From Bacteroidales bacterium (GTDB lineage Bacteria > Bacteroidota > Bacteroidia > Bacteroidales > WCHB1-69): a DNA stretch of 33,974 bases. The stretch is from contig JAGBPE010000158.1 of NCBI GenBank assembly GCA_017633495.1, positions 1 through 33,974 of the forward strand, written 5' to 3'. Each line of letters begins with the position of its first letter. Position 1 is the first letter of the stretch. The notes beneath the pieces were generated by a model. It made no database searches. It had not been told where the DNA came from and saw only the letters and a list, made by a program, of their open reading frames with translations. Both the position numbers and the translations under genes were made by a program. Shown here piece after piece: positions 7,020-13,984 of this stretch.

Positions 7020-7685
7020 TTAACATTCACTTATCTGGTCGAGAAGCCATTCGGCGAACTCTTCCACACCTTTTCCAGTTTTGGCAGAAAGCGGAAAGAT
7101 CTGGGCTTCAGGGTTGCGCAACTGGATATAGCGCTTGCATTTCTCCATATTGAAATCGAAATAGGGCAACACATCGATTTTGTTGATTAACACCACATCG
7201 CAAACCGTGAACATCAATGGATATTTGAGAGGCTTGTCATCGCCTTCGGGCACAGAGAGAATCATGGCGTTGGCACAGCTGCCGGTGTCGAACTCAGCGG
7301 GACATACCAGATTGCCGACATTTTCGAGGATGACTAAATCGAGGTTGTCAAGGTCGAGATTGTCCAATCCCTGACGGGTCATCTCCGCATCCAAGTGGCA
7401 CATACCACCAGTATGCAGCTGAATAGAAGGCACGCCGGTCGCCTCGCGGATCTTGTGCGCATCCACATCGCCGTCGATGTCGGCCTCCATCACAGCTAAG
7501 CGCAACCGACCTTTTATCCTGTTAATCAACTGGATAAGTGTCGTGGTTTTGCCACTTCCAGGGGCAGACATCAAGTTCAAGAGAAAAACTTTCTTCTTTT
7601 TCAATTCCGCGCGCAAAGCATCCGCATCCTTTTCATTGTCGGCGAAGACACTTTTTTTTATTTCGATAATCTTAACTTCGTCCAT
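7020..7685 (-). CDS. hypB: Hydrogenase nickel-incorporation GTPase HypB
   Basis: HypB is a GTPase that works with HypA in nickel insertion. With the start at 7685 (MDEVKIIEIKK) it is 221 aa, the usual length. The P-loop APGSGKTT is at 41-48, the metal-binding Cys96-His97 lies in GGMCHLD, ENVGNLVCPAEFD at 121-133 is a HypB signature, and the guanine-specificity motif NKID is at 168-171. There is no His-rich N-terminal nickel store. A longer reading frame begins at 7787, but that ATG is upstream of the -7 box at 7766-7773 and its extra 34 residues do not look like HypB, so I rejected it. The segment DNLDLDNLDL is encoded by a 15-bp tandem duplication (7335-7364). It is the first gene of the hypB-oxidoreductase-hypA unit. 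Confidence 0.92.
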   Translation of the reverse strand: MDEVKIIEIKKSVFADNEKDADALRAELKKKKVFLLNLMSAPGSGKTTTLIQLINRIKGRLRLAVMEADIDGDVDAHKIREATGVPSIQLHTGGMCHLDAEMTRQGLDNLDLDNLDLVILENVGNLVCPAEFDTGSCANAMILSVPEGDDKPLKYPLMFTVCDVVLINKIDVLPYFDFNMEKCKRYIQLRNPEAQIFPLSAKTGKGVEEFAEWLLDQISEC

Positions 7686-7765
7686 TTTGCTAGGGTTTTC
7701 GGTAGAATTTATGAGAAAAAACAGAGCGACAGACCTAAGCCGGCCAACAATGAATATCTCGCTGG

Positions 7766-7773
7766 CAAAGTTA
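7766..7773 (-). promoter_or_regulatory. -7 promoter box for the hypB operon
   Basis: TAACTTTG on the minus strand matches TAnnTTTG. It predicts a leader of about 75 bases before the HypB ATG at 7685 and excludes the upstream ATG at 7787. No convincing -33 TTTG is seen. It is divergent from the gmk promoter at 7859-7866. Confidence 0.55.
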
Positions 7774-7858
7774 CACAATATTTTCATTTAAACTACCTTT
7801 CAGAAAAAAAACATTCTCCGATACCTCTAATCCTCGTATTTCATTCGGGAATATTGTG

Positions 7859-7866
7859 TATATTTG
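7859..7866 (+). promoter_or_regulatory. -7 promoter box for gmk
   Basis: TATATTTG matches TAnnTTTG. The predicted start site is near 7873, about 14 bases before the gmk ATG at 7887. This rules out the in-frame ATG at 7854, which is upstream of the box. Confidence 0.6.
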
Positions 7867-7886
7867 CCGCCAAAATTCAACCTAAT

Positions 7887-8456
7887 ATGACAGGCAAAGT
7901 AATCATCGTATCCGCGCCGTCGGGAGCCGGCAAAACCTCAATCGTCAAGCACGTTCTGCAATATCTTCCCGATCTCCGATTCTCCACATCCGCCACCACC
8001 CGCTCCATGCGCGAGGGCGAAGTCAACGGCAAAGACTACCACTTCCTTACCGTGGACGACTTCAAGAAAGGCATCAGCCGCGACGACTTTTTGGAATGGG
8101 AGGAGGTCTACGCCAACCAGTTTTACGGCACCCTCAAGAGCGAAATCCAACGCATCTGGGACGAAGGCAAAACCGTTATTTTCGACGTGGACGTGAAGGG
8201 CGGATTGAACATCAAGAAATACTTCGGCGACAACGCGCTGGCCATCTTCGTGGAGCCGCCCACCATTGAAGAGCTGGAGAACCGTCTGCGCAAACGCGGC
8301 ACCGAAACCGACGAATCTCTGCGCAAACGCGTGGAGAAGGCCGAATATGAACTCTCGTTCGCACCCAAGTTCGACAAAATCATCCTCAACGACAACCTCG
8401 ACGACGCCCGCGAAGAGATGCTCCACACCATCCGCGAATTTCTTGACCAAGAATGA
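7887..8456 (+). CDS. gmk: Guanylate kinase
   Basis: Guanylate kinase phosphorylates GMP to GDP with ATP in the cytoplasm. At 189 aa the protein has family length. It begins MTGKVIIVSAPSGAGKTSIV, with the P-loop at about 9-17. FSTSATTRSMREGEVNGKDYHF (residues about 36-57) is the GMP-binding signature, and VIFDVDVKGGLNIKKYFGDNALAIFV (about 95-120) holds the conserved mid-region. The start at 7887 is chosen because a promoter box (7859-7866) overlaps the alternative upstream N-terminus. Its stop overlaps the start of the next gene by ATGA, implying translational coupling. In many Bacteroidota gmk is followed by nadD; here it is followed by a flavoprotein instead. Confidence 0.95.
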   Translation: MTGKVIIVSAPSGAGKTSIVKHVLQYLPDLRFSTSATTRSMREGEVNGKDYHFLTVDDFKKGISRDDFLEWEEVYANQFYGTLKSEIQRIWDEGKTVIFDVDVKGGLNIKKYFGDNALAIFVEPPTIEELENRLRKRGTETDESLRKRVEKAEYELSFAPKFDKIILNDNLDDAREEMLHTIREFLDQE

Positions 8457-9574
8457 GTTGTAAGCGAAAACATATCGCCATCATTGGAGCGGGAGCTTCC
8501 GGACTTTTCTTAGCGAAGAAGCTTTCTGAATCTCCGAACATGAAGGTCACCCTCTTTGAGAAAAACCGCCAGGTGGGCGCAAAACTGCGTGCCTCGGGCG
8601 GCGGCAAAGCCAACATCTTCAACCGCGATGTGCGTCCGGAGCACTACAACGCTCCCGATTTTGTGGAGAAACTGTTACAGCTGTACTCCCCAAAACAACT
8701 TGAGCAGCAGTTCGCCAATTGGGGATTGGTGACAGTTTCCGACGAGGAAGGTCGCGTTTATCCCGCCTCGCAGTTTTCGCAAACCGTGGTGGACGTGCTA
8801 GCCGATTTCGCCTCCGACCACGTGCATATTGAAACGGAATATAACATCCAACACATTGAATATCAACGTAACAAATGGCAGATTGATGACTACCCCACCC
8901 TGTTCGACACGTTGGTGCTCGCGTCGGGTTCTCCCGCCGGCATGATTCCGAAAAACCAGCGGGGTTACAATCATTATCTTCAAGATTTACCTTTAAAAGT
9001 CAACAGTTTGCAACCCTCTTTGGCGGGCTTTCTGTTGAATGATTATCCCAAATCATTGTCTGGCTGCCGCACCAAGGCGATTGTCTCCCTATATCAGGGC
9101 AATAAGCTGATTCACAAAGAGTCGGGCGAAATCACCTTTAAGGATGACGGCGTTTCTGGTATCGTCATTATGAACCTGTCGGCTTACTACCGTCGACTCT
9201 CTTCGCAGAAAAACTGCCGTCTGGAAATCAACCTCACCTACTGGGACGAAGCGTTCGATACTGGCACTTATTTACGTAACAACCAAAATGTTACAGGATT
9301 GTTGCATCCGAAATTAGCTGTCTTATACCAGCAAAAGCCCTTCGACATCCACCGCCTCACCTTCCAAATCGCAGACACCTACGCATTGGACACAGCGCAG
9401 GTGTGCCACGGCGGCATCGACTTGTCGGAAATAGACCACCTTTTTAAAGCAAAAAACGTCCAGAATCTCTATCTGTTAGGAGAAATCCTGGACGTTGATG
9501 GCGTTTGCGGCGGTTACAATCTCTTTTTCGCTTTCGCGTCAGCCGCAATCGCAGCCGCATCCCTCACGAAATAA
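8453..9574 (+). CDS. HI0933/BaiN-like FAD-dependent oxidoreductase
   Basis: This 373-aa flavoprotein has an N-terminal Rossmann FAD motif IAIIGAGASGLFLAKKL (residues about 8-24). The HI0933 family signature KLRASGGGKANIFNRD follows at about 44-59; the usual form is RK/SGGGRCN. The C-terminal FAD contact is GEILDVDGVCGGYNLFFAFASA at about 343-364, also typical. Members include YhiN and BaiN; most have no proven substrate, although BaiN acts on bile-acid intermediates in Clostridium. At 373 aa it is slightly shorter than the usual ~400, and the CN pair in GGGRCN reads AN here. It is translationally coupled to gmk (4-base overlap). The reaction cannot be inferred. Confidence 0.88.
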   Translation: MSCKRKHIAIIGAGASGLFLAKKLSESPNMKVTLFEKNRQVGAKLRASGGGKANIFNRDVRPEHYNAPDFVEKLLQLYSPKQLEQQFANWGLVTVSDEEGRVYPASQFSQTVVDVLADFASDHVHIETEYNIQHIEYQRNKWQIDDYPTLFDTLVLASGSPAGMIPKNQRGYNHYLQDLPLKVNSLQPSLAGFLLNDYPKSLSGCRTKAIVSLYQGNKLIHKESGEITFKDDGVSGIVIMNLSAYYRRLSSQKNCRLEINLTYWDEAFDTGTYLRNNQNVTGLLHPKLAVLYQQKPFDIHRLTFQIADTYALDTAQVCHGGIDLSEIDHLFKAKNVQNLYLLGEILDVDGVCGGYNLFFAFASAAIAAASLTK

Positions 9575-9591
9575 CCTTTTCGTTCCGCCCT

Positions 9592-9634
9592 GTAGAGACG
9601 GTGTGTACACCGTCTCTGTGCACACCGTCTCTAC
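9592..9634. repeat. GTAGAGACG palindromic element between convergent genes
   Basis: The left arm GTAGAGACGGTGTG (9592-9605) is the exact reverse complement of the right arm (9621-9634). Between them lies TACACCGTCTCTGTG, an extra near-copy of the right arm, so the element looks like one and a half palindromes. It sits between the stops of the flavoprotein gene (9574) and the prolyl oligopeptidase gene (9651) and could act as a two-way terminator, though it lacks a T run. Shorter relatives lie inside the NRPS gene at 28318-28345 and 31399-31426. Confidence 0.85.
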
Positions 9635-9650
9635 AATTGTTTCTTCAGAA

Positions 9651-11768
9651 TCAATACTTCGGTTCCACTCCCATATTGAAAAATATGAACGAGAACATGT
9701 CGGTCACCTCTTCGATAGTCTTGTCGAGGGGTTTGCCGCCACCGTGACCTGCATTGCTCTCAATGCGAATGAGGTGCGGTTTGTCGCCGATGTCGCTGTT
9801 CTGCAAGGCAGCCGCATACTTGAACGAGTGCGCCGGAACCACACGGTCATCGTGGTCGGCAGTCGTCACTAAGATAGCGGGATACTCCTTGCCGTTCTGG
9901 ATGGAGTGCAGCGGAGAGTATTTGTAGAGGTACTCGAACATCTCCTTGCTGTCCTCGCTGGTGCCGTAGTCGGTAGCCCAGTAGCGACCAATGGTGAACT
10001 TGTGGTAGCGCAACATGTCCATCACACCCACCTGCGGGATAGCCACCGCGAAGAGGTCGGGACGCTGGTTCACGACCGCGCCGACCAGCAGACCGCCGTT
10101 GGAACCGCCCTGCAACGCCAATTTCTCCTTGCTGGTGTAACCTTGCGCAATCAGGTATTCTGCAGCAGCAATGCAGTCGTCGAACACGTTCTGCTTTTTC
10201 ATCTTGGTGCCGGCCTCATGCCACTCCTTGCCATACTCGCCGCCGCCGCGCAGGTTCACCACCGCCAATACACCGCCCTGCTCTAACCACAGAATGCGGG
10301 TCGTGCTGAAACTGGGCGTCAGCGAAATGTTGAAACCGCCATAACCGTAAAGCAGCGTCGGGTTTTTGCCATTCATTTTGGTGCCTTTCTTGTAAGTAAT
10401 GAACATCGGAACCTTTGTGCCGTCCTTTGAGGTGAAGAACTTCTGCTCGGTCACGTATTCGTCGGAGTTGAACTTGATTTCGGACTTTTTGTAAATGGTT
10501 GATTTGTTGTTCGTTACATCGTAGCGATAGATGGCCGCCGGGGTGATGTAGGAGGTAACGGTGTAGAACGTCTCGGTATCCTCGGCCTCGCCACCGAAAC
10601 CGCCGATGGAGCCAATGATGTCGTTATCGAGATTGTCGAGGAACTTACCGTTCTCGTCGAAAATCTTCACCACGGAGTGCGCGTCCTTGTTGTAGTTGGC
10701 TATCAGTTTCTTACCGAGATGGCTCACGCCCGTCAGAATGTCTTTGGATTGCGGGATGACGTCGGTCCAGTTCGTGGGATTTTCCAACGGAATCTTCACC
10801 AACTTGTAAGCCGGGGCATCGTGGTTGGTAAACACGAGGAAGTTGCCGTCAATCTCGTCCACCACACTATAGTCGTCCTTGAAGTCGGTCACTAATTTCA
10901 CAAATTGAGCATTCGGATTCGACAAATCTTTGTAATACAGAGAATTGCCAGAGGTGGATTCGCTGCCGTAAATCACCAAGTAACGTTTGTTGACCACTTC
11001 CGCGCTGAAGCTCAAATTCGGATTGGTGCGGTCTTCGTAAGCCAGCTTGTCCTCCTTTTGGTCGGTGCCGACTTTGTGGTAATAGAGCTTGCCATTCTCG
11101 TTCACTCCGGAAAGTTCGTTCTTGGGTTCCGGGAAGCGGCTGTAGAAAAAGCCGTCGTCCTTCCATGCGATGCCAGAGAACTTCACCCACATGAGATGGT
11201 CGCTGAGCACCTCACCGGTGGTGATGTTCTTAACGTAGATCTCCTGCCAGTCGCTACCGTTGCGCGAAATGGCGTAGCCGAGGTAGTTGCCGTCGTCGGA
11301 GATGCCGAGCGTGGAGAGCGCCACGGTGCCGTCGTTGGAGAGCTTGTTGGGATCAAGAAGCTCGACCGCCTTACCATCCAATGAGTTCTTGTAGTAGAGC
11401 ACGCTCTGGTTCTGCAGACCATCGTTGCGGTAGAAGAAATAGCGGTCGCCTTTCTTCCACGGCGCACCCTCCTTCGGGTAGTTCATAATGTCCTTGAGAT
11501 GCTGTTTCATCTTCTCGCGGTAAGGGATCTGCGACAAGAACTTGTCGGTCACCTCGTTTTGCGCCTTCACCCAGTTGGCGGTCTCTTCGGAGTAGTCGTC
11601 CTCAAGCCAGCGATACGGATCGGGCACCGCCACACCGAAGTAATGGTCCACGGTGTCGCACTTCTTGGTTTCAGGATATTCCACCTTCGGAACACTGTTT
11701 TTCTTATGACATGATGCAAGCATAATGATGGTGCTTAATGCTAAAACACTGATAGTTAGTTTTTTCAT
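9651..11768 (-). CDS. Prolyl oligopeptidase (S9A), lipoprotein
   Basis: This serine peptidase cleaves short peptides after proline. The 705-aa protein has a lipoprotein signal (MKKLTISVLALSTIIMLASC, Cys20), so it is probably membrane-anchored in the envelope rather than cytoplasmic. VPDPYRWLEDDYSEETANWVKAQN (about 50-73) is the S9A N-terminal signature. A seven-blade propeller fills about residues 75-440. The hydrolase domain carries Ser556 in GGSNGG, the acid in ADHDDRVVP, and His675 in NAGHGGG, so the catalytic triad is intact. It stands alone on the minus strand with its own -7 box and converges on the flavoprotein gene with a palindromic element between. The family call is firm. Confidence 0.95.
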   Translation of the reverse strand: MKKLTISVLALSTIIMLASCHKKNSVPKVEYPETKKCDTVDHYFGVAVPDPYRWLEDDYSEETANWVKAQNEVTDKFLSQIPYREKMKQHLKDIMNYPKEGAPWKKGDRYFFYRNDGLQNQSVLYYKNSLDGKAVELLDPNKLSNDGTVALSTLGISDDGNYLGYAISRNGSDWQEIYVKNITTGEVLSDHLMWVKFSGIAWKDDGFFYSRFPEPKNELSGVNENGKLYYHKVGTDQKEDKLAYEDRTNPNLSFSAEVVNKRYLVIYGSESTSGNSLYYKDLSNPNAQFVKLVTDFKDDYSVVDEIDGNFLVFTNHDAPAYKLVKIPLENPTNWTDVIPQSKDILTGVSHLGKKLIANYNKDAHSVVKIFDENGKFLDNLDNDIIGSIGGFGGEAEDTETFYTVTSYITPAAIYRYDVTNNKSTIYKKSEIKFNSDEYVTEQKFFTSKDGTKVPMFITYKKGTKMNGKNPTLLYGYGGFNISLTPSFSTTRILWLEQGGVLAVVNLRGGGEYGKEWHEAGTKMKKQNVFDDCIAAAEYLIAQGYTSKEKLALQGGSNGGLLVGAVVNQRPDLFAVAIPQVGVMDMLRYHKFTIGRYWATDYGTSEDSKEMFEYLYKYSPLHSIQNGKEYPAILVTTADHDDRVVPAHSFKYAAALQNSDIGDKPHLIRIESNAGHGGGKPLDKTIEEVTDMFSFIFFNMGVEPKY

Positions 11769-11796
11769 TGATATGATTTTAATGATTTAGAAAGTG

Positions 11797-11804
11797 CAAA
11801 GATA
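11797..11804 (-). promoter_or_regulatory. -7 promoter box for the prolyl oligopeptidase gene
   Basis: TATCTTTG on the minus strand matches TAnnTTTG and lies 28 bases upstream of the ATG at 11768. No properly spaced -33 TTTG was found. Confidence 0.55.
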
Positions 11805-12142
11805 GTCTTTTTTTAGGCAAAAGTGAACAGGCAACAGGCAATAATATTTTCCTCGCAGTCCCAAATATTTCCATTTTTTTCCACAAATTTTCTAAAAGAA
11901 ACTACTTCATTATTGCCATTTACCCTACTATTCTTTTCAAAATATTGAATAGCAACACTTTATATTAGTTATAAACAGAGAATCGCAACTCGCGATTTAT
12001 CAACATTTTATCGTTGATGTTTATTTCTGTTCATAACTTTTTTCCATTATCTTCCAAACTGATTTTCAGACATATACAAAAGATTTTAACTAACAATTGT
12101 TTATGAAAATACAATCTATGGAAATTGGTTTTGGAAAAATTA
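11805..12142. other. AT-rich gap between divergent genes, with hairpins and DnaA-box-like 9-mers
   Basis: No plausible gene is present. It holds two small perfect hairpins, AATCGC/GCGATT (11981-11997) and ATCAAC/GTTGAT (11999-12018). Four 9-mers lie close to the DnaA consensus TTATCCACA: TTTTCCACA (11877-11885), TTATAAACA (11969-11977), TTATCAACA (11997-12005) and, on the minus strand, TTATGAACA (12028-12036). Near 12117-12136 a GG-containing run (ATGG, TTGG, TTGG) might be a MraZ site, but the spacing is not the known 10-bp pattern. Confidence 0.4.
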
Positions 12143-12150
12143 TATTTTTG
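12143..12150 (+). promoter_or_regulatory. -7 promoter box for mraZ and the dcw cluster
   Basis: TATTTTTG matches TAnnTTTG and lies 41 bases before the mraZ ATG. A TTGG 15-16 bases upstream is closer than the usual -33 spacing. No other promoter box was noticed before 22789, so much of the dcw cluster may depend on it. Confidence 0.45.
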
Positions 12151-12191
12151 TCGTCTCAAAAAAATATTATTGAAAGGCATAGAATAGGATT

Positions 12192-12674
12192 ATGGCAACC
12201 GAATACGGATATTGGGAAGTCTCCATTGAGAAGAGCGGACGGCTGAAGCTGCCCACAGCCCTTCTGCGTTCGTTGTCGGAGGATGATCGCAAGAAATTCT
12301 ATGTCACCCACGGTTTCGGTGAATATATAATGTTATGGTCGGAGAAAGCCTATCGCAAGCAGATGGACTATATGAACTCCCTCGACCGAAACCTGACCCG
12401 CGTCAAACTGTACCGCAACGCCTTTTTGCGCAACACCGCCATGCTGGAGTGCGATTCCCAAGACCGCATCGTGATTCCGAAGCCGTTGATGGAGATGTAC
12501 TCCATTGACAAAGAGTTGGTTATGGTGTTGGACAACGGACAAATTGAGATGTGGAACAGCAAGAAGTATCACGAGAAGTTCGACATGACTCCCGAGGAGT
12601 TGGAGAAACTGAACGAGGAGATGCATCTCGGACACTATTTGCCGGAAAAGGAGGGGTCGAATGGAATATCATAA
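12192..12674 (+). CDS. mraZ: Transcriptional regulator MraZ
   Basis: MraZ is an AbrB-fold DNA-binding protein that usually heads the dcw cluster and in E. coli represses it. The 160-aa protein has two SpoVT/AbrB-like halves: residues about 8-55 (VSIEKSGRLKLPTALLRSL) and 80-130 (LECDSQDRIVIPKPLMEMYSI). The repeated GRLKLP and DRIVIP loops are characteristic. It is first in the cluster and its 3' end overlaps rsmH by 14 bases, which supports coupled translation. The long upstream gap is the obvious place for autoregulation, although I found no clear MraZ box. Confidence 0.95.
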   Translation: MATEYGYWEVSIEKSGRLKLPTALLRSLSEDDRKKFYVTHGFGEYIMLWSEKAYRKQMDYMNSLDRNLTRVKLYRNAFLRNTAMLECDSQDRIVIPKPLMEMYSIDKELVMVLDNGQIEMWNSKKYHEKFDMTPEELEKLNEEMHLGHYLPEKEGSNGIS

Positions 12675-13584
12675 CCCCGTACTCCGTCAACTTTCTGTAG
12701 ATTATTTGGTTAGCGACCCTAATGGGATTTATGTGGACGTCACCTACGGCGGAGGAGGCCACTCCCGCACCATTATGGAGAAGCTGGAGCAAGGTCGGCT
12801 CATCGCTTTCGACCAAGACGCGGATGCACAGTCGCAACTCATTGAGGATGAGCGTTTCACATTCGTGGCTTCCAACTTCAAGAACCTCAGCCGTTTCCTG
12901 AAATACCATCAAGCCTACCCCGTCGACGGCATCCTAGCCGACCTCGGAGTCTCCTCGCACCAGTTCGACACCCCAGAACGCGGGTTCTCCTACCGCGAGG
13001 ACGGCGCATTAGACATGCGCATGAACACGCAGTCGGGCAAATCCGCGCAAGACGTTATCAACCAATACGATGAAAAGGCACTGAGCGACATTTTCTACCG
13101 TTATGGAGAGCTCTCCGACGGTCGCGCCCTCGCCCGCCGCATCCTCAAAGCCCGCGATGAACAGCCCATCCTCACCACCCAACAGCTGGTGGAGGTACTG
13201 CGTCCGTCCCTGTTGCGCGGCAAAGAGAACAAGTCGCTTTCCAAAATCTTCCAAGCCATCCGCATCGAAGTCAATCAGGAGATGTCCGTTTTGGAGGACT
13301 TCCTGACACAAACCGTTGACGCATTGAAAGTTGGCGGTCGGCTGGTCATCATCTCCTACCATTCGTTGGAAGACCGTCTGGTGAAGAACTTCATGCGTTC
13401 CGGTCGGCTGGACGGCGAAGTGGAAAAGGACTTCTTTGGCAACCCGCTGACCCCCTTCAAGCTGATCACCCGAAAGGCCGTACAGCCTGAAGATGAAGAA
13501 ATTAACGATAACCCCCGCGCCCGCAGTGCGAAACTGCGCGTCGCCGAGAAAATAGAATCCGTCAATCATGGAAACCACATCTAA
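12661..13584 (+). CDS. rsmH: 16S rRNA (cytosine-1402-N4)-methyltransferase RsmH
   Basis: RsmH (MraW) methylates N4 of C1402 in 16S rRNA using S-adenosylmethionine. The 307-aa protein has the SAM motif VDVTYGGGGHSRTI (residues about 21-34), DGILADLGVSSHQFDTPERGFSYREDGALDMRM (about 90-122), a family signature, and HSLEDRLVKNFMR near 238. Length is normal. It overlaps mraZ by 14 bases and ftsL by 17, all + strand in the conserved order. Confidence 0.97.
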   Translation: MEYHNPVLRQLSVDYLVSDPNGIYVDVTYGGGGHSRTIMEKLEQGRLIAFDQDADAQSQLIEDERFTFVASNFKNLSRFLKYHQAYPVDGILADLGVSSHQFDTPERGFSYREDGALDMRMNTQSGKSAQDVINQYDEKALSDIFYRYGELSDGRALARRILKARDEQPILTTQQLVEVLRPSLLRGKENKSLSKIFQAIRIEVNQEMSVLEDFLTQTVDALKVGGRLVIISYHSLEDRLVKNFMRSGRLDGEVEKDFFGNPLTPFKLITRKAVQPEDEEINDNPRARSAKLRVAEKIESVNHGNHI

Positions 13585-13984
13585 AAACAACAACCGCAAC
13601 AAGCCCGAGAAGACCAAATTCGGCCAGTTCTTCTCCAATATCTTCGGTGGCGAAATATTGGTGAACAAGAAGATGCGCCCTTGGTACTTCTATTTCTTCT
13701 TCCTACTCATCCTCGTCACCGCGCTGGTTATCAGCGAACAACGAATCAACGCTAAGGAGAAAGAGATCATCGAACTGGAGAACACCTACAAAGAGGAGAT
13801 CAGCAAACTGAAAGCCAACAACCAGTTCATCCCCTACGAGAAAAACAAAATCCTCATCCAAAAGATGCAGGAAAGAGGCTTTATTACGGACGAAAAACAG
13901 AGTTTTACGGTGAAAGAGACCCCGAAACCGGTTCAAAAACGCCGTTGGTTTAACAGAAAGGAGCGTAAACATGAAAACAAATAA
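13568..13984 (+). CDS. ftsL: FtsL-like cell-division protein
   Basis: This 138-aa bitopic protein has a charged cytoplasmic N-terminus (1-40), one membrane helix (about 41-57, YFYFFFLLILVTALVIS) and a heptad-rich extracytoplasmic segment (about 62-90, KEKEIIELENTYKEEISKLKANN) consistent with a short coiled coil. A basic tail follows. FtsL proteins are poorly conserved; the call rests on topology, size and position between rsmH and the PBP gene. FtsL acts with FtsB and FtsQ to activate the FtsW/PBP synthase. It overlaps its neighbours by 17 and 14 bases. Confidence 0.8.
   Translation: METTSKNNNRNKPEKTKFGQFFSNIFGGEILVNKKMRPWYFYFFFLLILVTALVISEQRINAKEKEIIELENTYKEEISKLKANNQFIPYEKNKILIQKMQERGFITDEKQSFTVKETPKPVQKRRWFNRKERKHENK

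Noticed and set aside
7686..7787. 34-residue N-terminal extension of HypB
   Set aside because: Its ATG lies upstream of the -7 box at 7766-7773 and the added residues are not HypB-like.
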